Assembly (NCBI RefSeq): GCF_900119735.1
Contig: NZ_FPJW01000002.1
Coordinates: 1-64,000 of the forward strand
Length of the DNA stretch: 64,000 nucleotides
Direction of reading: 5' to 3'
From: Marinospirillum alkaliphilum DSM 21637
Lineage (GTDB): Bacteria > Pseudomonadota > Gammaproteobacteria > Pseudomonadales > Halomonadaceae
The notes under the pieces were generated by a model that searched no databases, had not been told where the DNA came from, and saw only the letters and a list, made by a program, of their open reading frames with translations. Shown piece after piece: positions 9,975-18,326 of this stretch (the first letter of the stretch is position 1; the number at the start of each line of letters is the position of its first letter). A program made the position numbers and the translations under genes.

Positions 9975-10676
9975 GTGCAGGTTTCACTCTTGTCATCCTT
10001 GTCAGTCTGTCCCTTGTGTGACTCAGCTCAAACCAGCTTATGGCACACCGAAACACGCAAACCCCTGATCGGTCGGGAATATCATCGTTGTCAGGTGTGT
10101 GATCTGGTGTTTGTTCCCCGTTGTTTTCATCTGGATGCCAGCTCCGAGCGGGCGGTGTATCAGCAGCATGAAAACAATCCGGCGGATGCCGGGTATCGTC
10201 GCTTTCTGGGGCGCATGGCTGAACCGATGCAAAACCTGCTGCAGGCCAGTGGTAAAACACCCTCCGAGCTGTCCGGACTGGATTTTGGCTGTGGTCCCGG
10301 CCCGACCCTGTCGCTGATGTTTGCCGAAGCGGGTTATGCCTGCAGCAATTACGACCTCCACTTTGCTCATCATCCCGCGCTGTTGCAGCAGCAGTATGAC
10401 TTCATCACCAGCACGGAAGTGTTCGAGCATCTGGCGCAACCGGCACAGGTGCTGGATCAGCTGTTGTTGTGCCTCAAGCCGGGTGGCCTGCTGGGCAGCA
10501 TGACCCAGCGGCCGCGAGATCGGGCTGCTTTTGTACAGTGGCACTACCTGATGGACCCGACCCACATCAGCTTTTTCAGTGAAACCTGCTTTGACTGGCT
10601 GGCAGAACACTGGCAGCTGCAACAGGCGTATCTGAGTGGTGATGTGATTATTCTGCAGCGACCTGCAGACTGCTGA
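9975..10676 (+). CDS. Class I SAM-dependent methyltransferase with N-terminal zinc ribbon
   Basis: A protein of about 233 residues. Two Cys pairs near the N-terminus (CPLC and CQVC) form a probable zinc ribbon. The SAM-binding motif I (LDFGCGPGPT) follows at about residues 102-111, with a type-11/12 methyltransferase fold including the motif EVFEHL. The start is uncertain: GTG 9975 is used, the frame is open from TTG 9948, and no strong ribosome site is visible. Its 3' end overlaps the last gene of the opposing metal operon by 29 bp. The substrate is unknown, and the position between two metal-uptake units may be incidental. Confidence 0.8.
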   Translation: MQVSLLSSLSVCPLCDSAQTSLWHTETRKPLIGREYHRCQVCDLVFVPRCFHLDASSERAVYQQHENNPADAGYRRFLGRMAEPMQNLLQASGKTPSELSGLDFGCGPGPTLSLMFAEAGYACSNYDLHFAHHPALLQQQYDFITSTEVFEHLAQPAQVLDQLLLCLKPGGLLGSMTQRPRDRAAFVQWHYLMDPTHISFFSETCFDWLAEHWQLQQAYLSGDVIILQRPADC

Positions 10677-11442
10677 GCAGTTGTTGCAGCCAGTCAGCCA
10701 GGCTTTCCTGCCCGGTACGCAGCAGTGGATCCACCACCCAGGTGCGTTGTCCGTCACGTTTGCCAGTCGATAGCAGCATGTCTGCCTGATCTGCCGTAAC
10801 CAGTGGCACGGCCATCATCAATGCCAGTGGCACCAGGCGTTCATCATCCACTGCCAGTGATTCGATACCGGCTTCCAGTAGCAGGTCATCCAGTTGTATG
10901 GCTGTCTGCTGAATCTGCTGCACCAGTTGGCGGCGATTGTGGTCCAGGGTTGTTGCCTGCTCCGGCCAGATGCGGCTCAGGTCACGTGCTGCAATATTGA
11001 CCATCAGGGTCAGGTTGTTCAGGTCCAGCCAGAAATAATCCGGAGTGAGCAGCCCCGGGCGTTGGATCACCCGTGCGCCGCCGGGTGCAATCTCCTGTGC
11101 CAGATCAATTGGCACCACCCGGATGTTCCGTTGTCGCAAGGCCGGATAAAGGTTGATGTCCTGCCATACGGACTCCAGCGTCAGCACGGCATCCAGTGCA
11201 GGCAGCTCCGATGGATTGACACGGTTGAACCAGGCCGGAATGCGATTCAGTGGCAGGCGCTCAGCGGGTAGGTAATGCAACTGAATGCCGGTGCCCTGAG
11301 TTAGGTCTCTGGCCAGCAGTTGAGTCACCGGCGCAGCGCTGCCCAGACTGGCAGCCTGCAGCGAGGTGCTGAGCAGCAGGCAGGCGAGGGCAGGAATAAC
11401 AGCAGTAAAAAGATGCTTGAAGCACAAGAGTGTTTTTTTCAT
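10648..11442 (-). CDS. Degenerate ZnuA-like periplasmic binding protein
   Basis: A 264-residue secreted protein (signal peptide ending SLQA, about residue 30) related to the metal-binding cluster A-I proteins (ZnuA/TroA). The segment TPDYFWLDLNN corresponds to the family TPHxWLDP motif with the ligand His replaced by Asp. The third-ligand region reads AVDDERLVPL, also without His. It is therefore a second, divergent binding protein rather than a normal ZnuA. It is the last gene of the operon, and its start overlaps the permease stop by 4 bases. It may be an accessory or may bind a different ligand. Overlap of its 3' end with the opposing methyltransferase gene suggests both reading frames are constrained. 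Confidence 0.8.
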   Translation of the reverse strand: MKKTLLCFKHLFTAVIPALACLLLSTSLQAASLGSAAPVTQLLARDLTQGTGIQLHYLPAERLPLNRIPAWFNRVNPSELPALDAVLTLESVWQDINLYPALRQRNIRVVPIDLAQEIAPGGARVIQRPGLLTPDYFWLDLNNLTLMVNIAARDLSRIWPEQATTLDHNRRQLVQQIQQTAIQLDDLLLEAGIESLAVDDERLVPLALMMAVPLVTADQADMLLSTGKRDGQRTWVVDPLLRTGQESLADWLQQLLSSLQVAAE

Positions 11443-12317
11443 GCAAGGGATCTCCAGCGACGCACCAGCAACGCCAGCAGAAAACCGGCTGATGCAATCA
11501 GGACAATGGCGGCTCCGGATGGAATCGGCAGGGCACCGGCCATCGGTAACAGAATGCCAAGCAGGCAGCTGATGGTGGCAAAAACAACCGAATACCAGAA
11601 GAACTCACGACCGGTGCGGCTGATCAGGCGGGCCGCAGTGGCTGGAATCAGCAGCAGGGCACCCACCAGAATGGCACCCACAATTTTCACGGATGCCACG
11701 GTCACCAGGGCAATCAGCAGTACAAATACATAGTCATAAAGGCGCACATTGATGCCACGCACTTTTGCCAGGTCCGGTGCCAGACTGCTGATCAGGGCAC
11801 GATTGCCCCCTGTCAGCATCAGCAGTACGCAGGTGGCGGCAATCACCGCCATCACCAGCAGGTCGGCATCACGCACGGTCAGTATCGATCCGAACAGCAC
11901 GTTTTCCAGAATGTGAACGTTCACCTTTTTGGCAACGTACAGTAGCAGTGCGGCGCCCAGCGCAATGGCAAAAGACAGGAACACACCCACCAGGGCATCA
12001 TAAGGCACCTGGGTGCGACTGCGAATCCAATGCAGCAACAGGGCAAACAGCAGACAGAAGGTGAACAGTGCCGCAAAGGGCTGGGTGGCCGGTTCACCGA
12101 GCAGGATGCCCAGTGCCACACCGGTCAGGGCACCGTGCCCCACGGCTTCCGAAAAGAATGCCAGACGTTTGACCACCACCAGTGGGCCCAGCGCACCCAG
12201 CAAGGGGCCAATGATCAGTGCGGCAACCAGTGCATTGGTGAGAAAGGCGTACTGGAACATTTCCGGCAGGTAACCCGCTTGTTGCAGGCTGAATACCAAT
12301 TGACGCAGAGCTTCCAT
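11439..12317 (-). CDS. Metal ABC transporter permease (ZnuB/TroC-like)
   Basis: A 292-residue inner-membrane permease of the ABC-3 family (ZnuB, MntB, TroC) that imports Zn, Mn or Fe. It has about eight hydrophobic helices and family motifs such as FFSEAVGHGALTGVALG near the N-terminus and VGALLLIPATAA in the second half. Its start overlaps the ATPase stop by one base. It pairs with the ATPase at 12317-12958 and the binding protein at 12958-13845. Confidence 0.92.
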   Translation of the reverse strand: MEALRQLVFSLQQAGYLPEMFQYAFLTNALVAALIIGPLLGALGPLVVVKRLAFFSEAVGHGALTGVALGILLGEPATQPFAALFTFCLLFALLLHWIRSRTQVPYDALVGVFLSFAIALGAALLLYVAKKVNVHILENVLFGSILTVRDADLLVMAVIAATCVLLMLTGGNRALISSLAPDLAKVRGINVRLYDYVFVLLIALVTVASVKIVGAILVGALLLIPATAARLISRTGREFFWYSVVFATISCLLGILLPMAGALPIPSGAAIVLIASAGFLLALLVRRWRSLA

Positions 12318-12958
12318 CAGGCAGACCTCCGCAGGCCATCTTCCACCTTCCAGATGCAGTCAGCATGTTGTTCGGTCCAGGCTGGATCATGCTGAATCAC
12401 CAGCAGGGTAGCTCCCTGCTGACGCAGCTGTTGAATGGCTGCGGTGATGATCTCTTGTGCCTGCTGGTCCAGTCCGGTCATGGGCTCATCCAGACACCAG
12501 AACAGGGCTTGTTGCTCCAGTGCCTGAGCAAACAGCAGACGCTGGCGCTCACCACCGGACAGCTGGCCCAGCCGCAGATGCTCCTTGCCTTCCATGCCCA
12601 CCTGCTGCAGCAGTTCAGCGACCCGCTGCAGGTCCTGTTTCCGTCGACGACCAAAAAAAGCCCGACGATTCAGGCTGCTTAACAGGAACTCCTGCACGGT
12701 CACCGGCAATGAAGGCTCAAAGGCAGTTTGTTGCGGTACATAGGCAACCTTGCCGGGTTTGCCTGGCCAGTGGCGACGAATGTCACCGCTGTGTGGCAAC
12801 AGCCCCAGCAGGGCCTTCATCAGTGATGATTTGCCGGCCCCATTGGGACCGGTGATGACGTGCAATTGCCCGGCCTTCAGGCGCGCAGTGATCGGCGGCA
12901 GGATGGTGACACCATTCAGCTGCAGGCTGAGTTGATCCATTTCGATGTCCGGTCCCAT
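12317..12958 (-). CDS. Metal ABC transporter ATP-binding protein (ZnuC-like)
   Basis: A 213-residue ATPase energising the metal importer. Walker A is GPNGAGKSS (37-45), the signature LSGGERQR (133-140), Walker B LFWCLDEP (152-159), and the switch His lies in VIQHD near 190. It is shorter than E. coli ZnuC (about 250) and lacks a regulatory C-terminal tail. The ATG at 12958 overlaps the previous stop (TGATG); a TTG one codon earlier is also possible. Confidence 0.92.
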   Translation of the reverse strand: MGPDIEMDQLSLQLNGVTILPPITARLKAGQLHVITGPNGAGKSSLMKALLGLLPHSGDIRRHWPGKPGKVAYVPQQTAFEPSLPVTVQEFLLSSLNRRAFFGRRRKQDLQRVAELLQQVGMEGKEHLRLGQLSGGERQRLLFAQALEQQALFWCLDEPMTGLDQQAQEIITAAIQQLRQQGATLLVIQHDPAWTEQHADCIWKVEDGLRRSA

Positions 12959-13845
12959 CAACGCGGCTCCACTGCGGCAGTCAGCGCTTTCACCAGGGTT
13001 TGCAGGTTGTGTTCCATTTCACGCATCACCAGGGTGCGATCGTATTCACCGTGGGTCATGTGCGAAAAGTGGTGAATCTGGATGCCGGTGGCCTTTTCAA
13101 TGACGTCCACATAACGGTTGTCCATGTCCAGCTCGGTGAACAGCACCTGGATATTGGCTTCACGGATACGGCGGATGGTGTCCTGCAGCTGACTGGCACT
13201 GGGTTCCACGCCGTGAGCCGGCTCAATGACGGTGTCAACACCGATGCCAAATTCCTGCAGCAGGTAACCATAGGCATTGTGGGTGCTGGCAATGCGGATA
13301 TTGCTGAGGTCCAGTGCCAGCAACTGACTGCGGTAGCGGTTTTTCAACTGGCGTAGTTCACGTGCATAACGCAAGGCATTCTGCTGAAAGTATTCGGCAT
13401 GGTCCGGGTCCAGTCTGCCGAGCTCGGCTGCAATGGTATAAACCTGGCGAATGGCTGCATCAATGGCCACAAAGCTGTGCGGGTTGTAATTGCTGTTGCC
13501 GCGACCGTAGGACAGCAACGGCACATCACGATTGGCATGAATCAGGGTCAGGTTCGGCAGCTCCAGGTTTTCCAGCGCATGCACGGCAAACTCATCATGA
13601 CCGATGGCGTTCAGCACCAGCGCATCCATTTCGGTCAGGCGGCGCAGATCAGCCGGTTGCAGCTCATAGTTGTGCGGGTTGAAGCCACTTTCGATCAGTG
13701 GCAGTACCCGTGCCTTGTCACCGGCAATTTCACTGACGTAACTGTAATAGGGATGCAGGGTGATGCCGACCACCAGTGGGCGGGCCAGCAGACTGCCCGG
13801 CAGCAGCAGGATCGACAGAAGCATTAACAGGCGTGTTGTGTTCAT
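12958..13845 (-). CDS. Metal ABC transporter substrate-binding protein (ZnuA/TroA-like)
   Basis: A 295-residue periplasmic metal-binding protein of cluster A-I. A signal peptide spans about 1-21. Candidate ligands are His58 (NPHNYE), His123 (NPHSF) and His189 (STHNAY), plus an acidic position near 238-240 (TELDMD). The His-rich loop found in many zinc-specific ZnuA proteins is absent. Three His plus a carboxylate is compatible with Zn or Mn, and specificity cannot be read. The start overlaps the preceding small gene by 4 bases. Confidence 0.9.
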   Translation of the reverse strand: MNTTRLLMLLSILLLPGSLLARPLVVGITLHPYYSYVSEIAGDKARVLPLIESGFNPHNYELQPADLRRLTEMDALVLNAIGHDEFAVHALENLELPNLTLIHANRDVPLLSYGRGNSNYNPHSFVAIDAAIRQVYTIAAELGRLDPDHAEYFQQNALRYARELRQLKNRYRSQLLALDLSNIRIASTHNAYGYLLQEFGIGVDTVIEPAHGVEPSASQLQDTIRRIREANIQVLFTELDMDNRYVDVIEKATGIQIHHFSHMTHGEYDRTLVMREMEHNLQTLVKALTAAVEPR

Positions 13846-14357
13846 GGCAGTTTGTTCATCGGGAACCAGTGGTCAAGTTGATCACAACTGACAGGCGTGG
13901 TGAGGTGATCAGTGAAATACAGCTGTATGGAGTCGGTCTGCAGTCGCATCAGAAAAGCCGCTGACAAGTTGGGCTGCGGCAGCAGCAGGCAGCCTGCTTC
14001 CGGTTGTTGCCAGTCCATTACCGACTGACCCGGCAGGACCGGTAGCAAACCCTCTGCAAGCAGTTGTTGGCGATCCGGCCAGTGGCCGGTTTGCTGAAAC
14101 TCCGGCAAGGCCAGAAAGCGAATTTCATCAGCCGCTATGGCAAGTTCCATCAGCAGTTGCTGCTGGTGCAGTGATAACTCCGGTTGCAGATTGGCCATTG
14201 GTGCCTGTGTCTGGCGCAGTAACACCCCCAGCGCGCCCAGCAGCAGCACGGTCAGGGTCAGCAGCAATACCCAGCGGTTTTCATCACGGCCATTGTCTGG
14301 TCTGACGGTTTCAACCGTTGGAAGCGCCTGCCGTGGTGCAACGTCAGAATTCGACAT
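13842..14357 (-). CDS. Small single-pass membrane protein of the metal operon (possibly DUF6162)
   Basis: A 171-residue protein with one membrane helix near residues 30-46 (VLLLTLTVLLLGALGVLL) and a periplasmic remainder with two Cys. The ATG at 14357 is used, and the open frame reaching 14477 lies inside the preceding gene. It overlaps that gene by 14 bp and the binding protein by 4 bp, so it is tightly coupled to metal uptake. I associate it with the DUF6162 group seen beside DUF4198 and metal ABC genes in pseudomonads, from memory only. Its function is unknown. Confidence 0.7.
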   Translation of the reverse strand: MSNSDVAPRQALPTVETVRPDNGRDENRWVLLLTLTVLLLGALGVLLRQTQAPMANLQPELSLHQQQLLMELAIAADEIRFLALPEFQQTGHWPDRQQLLAEGLLPVLPGQSVMDWQQPEAGCLLLPQPNLSAAFLMRLQTDSIQLYFTDHLTTPVSCDQLDHWFPMNKLP

Positions 14358-14646
14358 GATCAAACTCGGCAGGGTCTTCATGTCCTGCATCAAACTGAAT
14401 GAAAAACTCACCATCATGCCAGGGGAAGCGTGCTGTGGAGCTGTTGTCTGCCCTGACCCGATGAATGACTTCTTCACCGTAGGAATACATCACCACCTCA
14501 CTGCCATGTGCCAGGGTGCCGTCACTGAAACCAATGCGACAGGCAATTTCATCACCCATGCGGCTGCAATCCATCACCGGGTAATGGGCCTGCGCTGCCA
14601 GTGGCAGCAGCAGGACGGAGGCAAGCAAAAGTTGTCTGAGTATCAT
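14344..14646 (-). CDS. Small secreted protein of the metal operon
   Basis: A 100-residue protein with a clear signal peptide (residues 1-20, ending AQA). The mature part begins HYPVMDC and contains two Cys and several His and acidic residues towards the C-terminus (HDGEFF, GHEDPAEFDHVEF). It is predicted to be a small all-beta periplasmic domain. The mature N-terminal His and the C-terminal His/Asp/Glu cluster would suit metal binding, which is inference. No family is recognised with confidence. It lies 15 bp after the DUF4198 gene. Confidence 0.75.
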   Translation of the reverse strand: MILRQLLLASVLLLPLAAQAHYPVMDCSRMGDEIACRIGFSDGTLAHGSEVVMYSYGEEVIHRVRADNSSTARFPWHDGEFFIQFDAGHEDPAEFDHVEF

Positions 14647-14661
14647 GCGGCCTCCTCCGGA

Positions 14662-15471
14662 TCAGGGCAGAACTTCGAAGCTGAGCAGGTAGTTGACCCC
14701 GGCGGCATCCGCCAGTGGGCTGTCAATGTCCATGCGCAGGTTGGCAGACAGCAGGTGTGGACCTGTCTGGGTGGGAGTGAAACGCACCACGCCATCCGCA
14801 TCCGCTTCCAGATCAACCTGCATGCGGGAGTCGCGCCAGGCGGTACCCTGAGGTACCAGCTCAACCTTCATGCCTGCGGCTGGCTTGCCATCAAGGGTGA
14901 AACGAAAACGGGCTTCCTCACCCTTGATCACATCACTGGGATGGGTCAGCGCATGGAACTCAAAACCTTCACCGGTGGTTTCCAGTACTTTGGTGTTCGG
15001 GGTGCGGTGGGTGACATAAAAGGCACTGATGGTCTGCATGGCAGTGGTGCGAACGTCACGGGCGCCTTCCGGTAACTGGACTTCCAGCTTGCTGCCGAAA
15101 GCACGGCGCGGAGTGTTGCGCTCACCGATGACATAACTGGTCATGTAACGTGGTTGACCTCGCAGTTCCACTTTATAAGTACCGGAGGTTTCCAGTTGCA
15201 GGTCAAACACGCTGCGACGCTGACCCTTGTAGTAAGGCCCAATGCGACGGCGCTCACCTTCTGGCCCGTAGATGCTGACATTGTCCAGCCCGATGGGTTT
15301 GTCGAAACTGAATACACCGTGTGAGGCGGTGGCATCCACGGTGATCCAGAAGGCTTCTTCGGTGGACAGGTTGAATTCACTGGGCAGCATCCAGATCGGG
15401 TGAGCCTGGGCAGTGGGTGCCAGCAGTGCGGCGGACAGGGTGGCAGCAACCAGCCAGTTGCGTTTTTTCAT
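14662..15471 (-). CDS. DUF4198 periplasmic protein (NikK/NikM-like)
   Basis: A 269-residue exported protein. The signal peptide ends TAQA, so the mature protein begins HPIWMLPSEF, the family's hallmark N-terminal His segment. Beta-rich Ig-like modules follow, including a C-terminal domain with the pattern GKPAAGMKVELVP. Relatives occur with nickel/cobalt ECF transporters and with TonB receptors for metal complexes, where they are thought to bind metal in the periplasm. Its place in this operon points to a handover role ahead of the ABC importer. Confidence 0.85.
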   Translation of the reverse strand: MKKRNWLVAATLSAALLAPTAQAHPIWMLPSEFNLSTEEAFWITVDATASHGVFSFDKPIGLDNVSIYGPEGERRRIGPYYKGQRRSVFDLQLETSGTYKVELRGQPRYMTSYVIGERNTPRRAFGSKLEVQLPEGARDVRTTAMQTISAFYVTHRTPNTKVLETTGEGFEFHALTHPSDVIKGEEARFRFTLDGKPAAGMKVELVPQGTAWRDSRMQVDLEADADGVVRFTPTQTGPHLLSANLRMDIDSPLADAAGVNYLLSFEVLP

Positions 15472-15491
15472 CGGTCTTATCTCCAGTAGGT

Positions 15492-15983
15492 TCAGCGGGT
15501 GACCTTGATGGTCATGCGGCCCAGTTCCTCAGCCGCTTCGGTGGTGAAGGTCTGGTTCTTGCCCAGCTCAATCGGCTGGCGTACCAGGCTGCGACTGCCA
15601 TGTTCACGAGCCGCTTCGATATTGACGGTGTAACGACCGGCAGGCACTTTCTGCCCTTGCTGATTGGTGCCATCCCAGATGACGCTGTGTGTGCCCGGAC
15701 GACGTGTTGCACCGGTCACTGCATCCAGTTCACCCTGGTCATAACGTCCGGCCTTGCGCCACCAGCGACGCATGTCTTTTAGCCAGTCTGCTTCCTTGCG
15801 CCAGACAGTGACGGTTTTCACGCTGTTGTCACTGGCATCTTCAATCCATACAGCAACATAAGGGCGGTAATACATGGCACCACCGATTTCCGGCAGGTTG
15901 ACCTGTATTTCCACCTGCTGGGCCATCACCATTGGACTCAGCAGCAGTCCGCAGACCAGCCCGGCCAGGTGTTTTCTTTTCAT
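15492..15983 (-). CDS. DUF2271 periplasmic protein
   Basis: A 163-residue exported protein with a signal peptide ending VMAQ and a single DUF2271 domain. Landmarks are PYVAVWIEDASDN, TVTVWRKEADWLKDMRRWW, DAVTGATRRPG and WDGTNQQGQKVPAGRYTV. The ATG at 15983 is chosen because AGGAG lies 8 bases upstream; the GTG at 15992 has no proper site. DUF2271 genes commonly travel with PepSY-helix and DUF4198 genes in iron or metal loci. The biochemical role is unknown. Confidence 0.87.
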   Translation of the reverse strand: MKRKHLAGLVCGLLLSPMVMAQQVEIQVNLPEIGGAMYYRPYVAVWIEDASDNSVKTVTVWRKEADWLKDMRRWWRKAGRYDQGELDAVTGATRRPGTHSVIWDGTNQQGQKVPAGRYTVNIEAAREHGSRSLVRQPIELGKNQTFTTEAAEELGRMTIKVTR

Positions 15984-16008
15984 CGCCTTCACTCCTGATC
16001 AAAAGGGT

Positions 16009-16620
16009 TTAAAACAGCATCCAGAAATAAATGCCGACCATCAGCAGGGTTCCGAAACCGCTGAGGGCCAGGGTGCGGCTGCGCCGCTTGGGGTGAAACA
16101 GCACCAGCCAGAATCCGGTCAGGGTGAAAATCAGCATCACCACGGCGGACAGGTCAATGAACCAGCTCCATGCCACACTGCTGTAACGGCCCATGTGCAG
16201 GTCATTCAGCACCGCCATCCAGCCCAGATGCTGGTGTTCGTACCAGATGCTCTGCTCTTCCGGCAGCACTTCCACCAGGGTGTAACCACCGGGTCGCTTG
16301 ATATCCAGAGATAACAATTGCTCACTGGCAGACCAGTCACTGCTGAGTTCACCATCCGGCAGGCGTTGCTGCTTTTTCAGCCATTGCCAGATGGGCTGAG
16401 CCTGTTGTTGTGGGTCCTGCTGCTGAAGCTGTGAATACAGGTGATCAGGCAGTTGCAACTCTGCTTCAAAGGGAGCAGATGGAGTGGGTAACCACTGACG
16501 GTTATTCAGTGTCAGGCCGGTGGCAGTGAAAAACAGCATGATAAAAAGCATCAGCATGGAGCTGTAAGCGTGCAGTGGGCGAACCCAGCGCTGGCTTCTG
16601 GACAGGTTGTAGCGTTTCAT
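16009..16620 (-). CDS. PepSY-associated transmembrane helix protein
   Basis: A 203-residue inner-membrane protein with a hydrophobic segment at about 20-42 (LHAYSSMLMLFIMLFFTATGLTLNN) and two helices near the C-terminus (about 150-200). The HxxxS and TGLTLN pattern is typical of short PepSY-TM proteins, which are proposed to assist periplasmic reduction or release of metal from siderophores. It is the first gene of the nine-gene metal operon. The start has no good Shine-Dalgarno sequence. Zur-like and Fur-like sites lie directly upstream. Confidence 0.85.
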   Translation of the reverse strand: MKRYNLSRSQRWVRPLHAYSSMLMLFIMLFFTATGLTLNNRQWLPTPSAPFEAELQLPDHLYSQLQQQDPQQQAQPIWQWLKKQQRLPDGELSSDWSASEQLLSLDIKRPGGYTLVEVLPEEQSIWYEHQHLGWMAVLNDLHMGRYSSVAWSWFIDLSAVVMLIFTLTGFWLVLFHPKRRSRTLALSGFGTLLMVGIYFWMLF

Positions 16621-16633
16621 GAATAGCCAATTG

Positions 16634-16653
16634 AATACTTATCAATAACATTT
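16634..16653 (-). promoter_or_regulatory. Zur-like operator upstream of the metal operon
   Basis: On the minus strand the sequence reads AAATGTTATTGATAAGTATT. The left half matches the gammaproteobacterial Zur half-site (GAAATGTTATA) at 9 of 11 positions, counting the flanking base, while the right half is weak. It ends 14 bp before the first gene, so a bound repressor would block initiation. Confidence 0.4.
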
Positions 16654-16685
16654 GGCTGGTCATCATGCGGAAGCCCAATCACAAA

Positions 16686-16700
16686 TGCAAGTGATTATCA
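16686..16700 (-). promoter_or_regulatory. Fur-like operator upstream of the metal operon
   Basis: Reading the minus strand, TGATAATCACTTGCA matches the 7-1-7 Fur consensus TGATAATNATTATCA at 11 of 14 defined positions, with the left arm perfect. It is about 65 bp upstream of the PepSY gene. Confidence 0.45.
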
Positions 16701-16782
16701 GATTTAATGGCGTTTATTAAAGCGGCAAGATGTAACAGAAGTGTCTCAACGGGAAGAAAAATTGTCGCAGTGTGCTGTGCAC

Positions 16783-16808
16783 AAAAAAGCCTGCCGGGCG
16801 GCAGGCTT
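16783..16808 (-). terminator. Rho-independent terminator after der
   Basis: On the minus strand, an AAGCCTGCC / GGCAGGCTT hairpin with a four-base loop is followed by a run of T residues. It lies about 25 bp past the der stop and ends the long ispG-hisS-bamB-der transcription unit. Confidence 0.92.
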
Positions 16809-16831
16809 CAGATATTGGTTTTTTGCTGGTT

Positions 16832-18322
16832 TCAGCGTTTGCGGCGGCGTTCGCGCTGGGTGCGGGCTTCTTTGGTGAGTTTCAACTGCCGCGCCTTGGC
16901 CGCTTCCCGACTGTTTTTTTCAGTGGGTGCATAGGGGTTTTCACCGCTGCGGAATTCAAAGCGCAAGGGGGTGCCGGTGACCTTCAGGATCTTGCGGAAG
17001 GTGTTCATCAGGTAGCGCTTGTAACTGCCCGGCAGGGCATCCGTCTGATTGCCGTGCACCACAATGATGGGTGGGTTCAGCCCGCCCTGGTGGGCATAAC
17101 GCAGTTTGATGCGGCGACCGTTGATCATGGGTGGCTGGTGTTCACTGACCACATCCTGCAGCAGGGTGGTCAGGCGATTGGTTGACCAGTGGCTGGTGGC
17201 GGAGCGGTAGGCCTTTTCCACCGAGCGGAAGAGTTCACCCACGCCGGTGCCGTGTAATGCCGAGATGTAATGCACATCAGCGTAATCCACAAACTCCAGA
17301 CGACGGTTGATGTCCTTCTTGATGTTGTCGCGGGTTTCCTGATCCAGGTGATCCCACTTGTTGACTGCCAGAACCAAGGCGCGGCCGGATTCCAGTACAA
17401 AGTTCAGCAGGTGCAGATCCTGATCCACCAGGCCGGTGCGGGCATCAATCACCATCACGGCCACGTTGCATTCCTTGATGGCCTGCAGCGTTTTGACAAT
17501 CGAGAACTTCTCGGCGGTTTCGGTAACATTCTTGCGCCGTCGGATACCGGCGGTATCTACCAGAGTGTAAGGTTTGCCGTTGCGCTCAAAGGGAATGGTG
17601 ATGGCGTCGCGGGTGGTGCCGGGCTGGTCATAAACGATCACCCGCTCTTCACCCAGAATGCGGTTGACCAGTGTGGACTTGCCAACATTGGGTCGACCGA
17701 TGATGCCGAATTTCAACTGGCGCTCGGACTGCTCTTTTGATGCCTCAGCCATGGCTTCATCACGGGCTTCATCAGTGAGTGCAGAGACCTCACCCCATTC
17801 CGGCTCAGGTTCAGGTTCAGGCATCGGGCCCAGCAGTTCATCCAGCAGTTGTGTGATCATGCTGCTGACACCGCGGTTGTGAACCGCCGCAATCATCCAG
17901 GGGTCGGTGTTCATGCCCAGGGCATAAAATTCGGCACTGAAGCTCTGGGCATCCAGGCCGTCCGTTTTGTTGACCACCAGGTGTGCTTTTTTGTCATTAA
18001 CCCGCAGGTACTGGGCAATCATTTCATCCGCAGCGGTCATGCCTGCGCGGGCATCAACAATGAACAGCACCAGATCGGCTTCATCAATCGCGCGCAGCGA
18101 CTGGCGCGCCATTTCGGCATCAATGCCCTCTTCATCACCACTGATACCGCCTGTGTCGATGACAATGTAAGGGCGACCACCCACCTTGCCTTCACCATAC
18201 TGGCGATCGCGGGTCAGGCCGGGAAAGTCGGCAACCAGCGCATCACGGCTGCGGGTCAGGCGGTTGAATAGGGTGGATTTGCCGACGTTGGGGCGACCAA
18301 CCAGCGCAATAACAGGGATCAT
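16832..18322 (-). CDS. der: GTPase Der (EngA), 50S ribosome assembly
   Basis: A 496-residue double-GTPase needed for maturation of the large ribosomal subunit. It has two tandem G domains, each starting with GRPNVGKST (residues 8-16 and about 209-217), with switch motifs ([18 protein letters not shown]), NKTD and NKWD. A C-terminal KH-like domain ends in a basic tail. The acidic linker between the domains (PEPEPEPEW) is typical. It lies 4 bp after bamB. Confidence 0.98.
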   Translation of the reverse strand: MIPVIALVGRPNVGKSTLFNRLTRSRDALVADFPGLTRDRQYGEGKVGGRPYIVIDTGGISGDEEGIDAEMARQSLRAIDEADLVLFIVDARAGMTAADEMIAQYLRVNDKKAHLVVNKTDGLDAQSFSAEFYALGMNTDPWMIAAVHNRGVSSMITQLLDELLGPMPEPEPEPEWGEVSALTDEARDEAMAEASKEQSERQLKFGIIGRPNVGKSTLVNRILGEERVIVYDQPGTTRDAITIPFERNGKPYTLVDTAGIRRRKNVTETAEKFSIVKTLQAIKECNVAVMVIDARTGLVDQDLHLLNFVLESGRALVLAVNKWDHLDQETRDNIKKDINRRLEFVDYADVHYISALHGTGVGELFRSVEKAYRSATSHWSTNRLTTLLQDVVSEHQPPMINGRRIKLRYAHQGGLNPPIIVVHGNQTDALPGSYKRYLMNTFRKILKVTGTPLRFEFRSGENPYAPTEKNSREAAKARQLKLTKEARTQRERRRKR

Positions 18323-18326
18323 GGTG

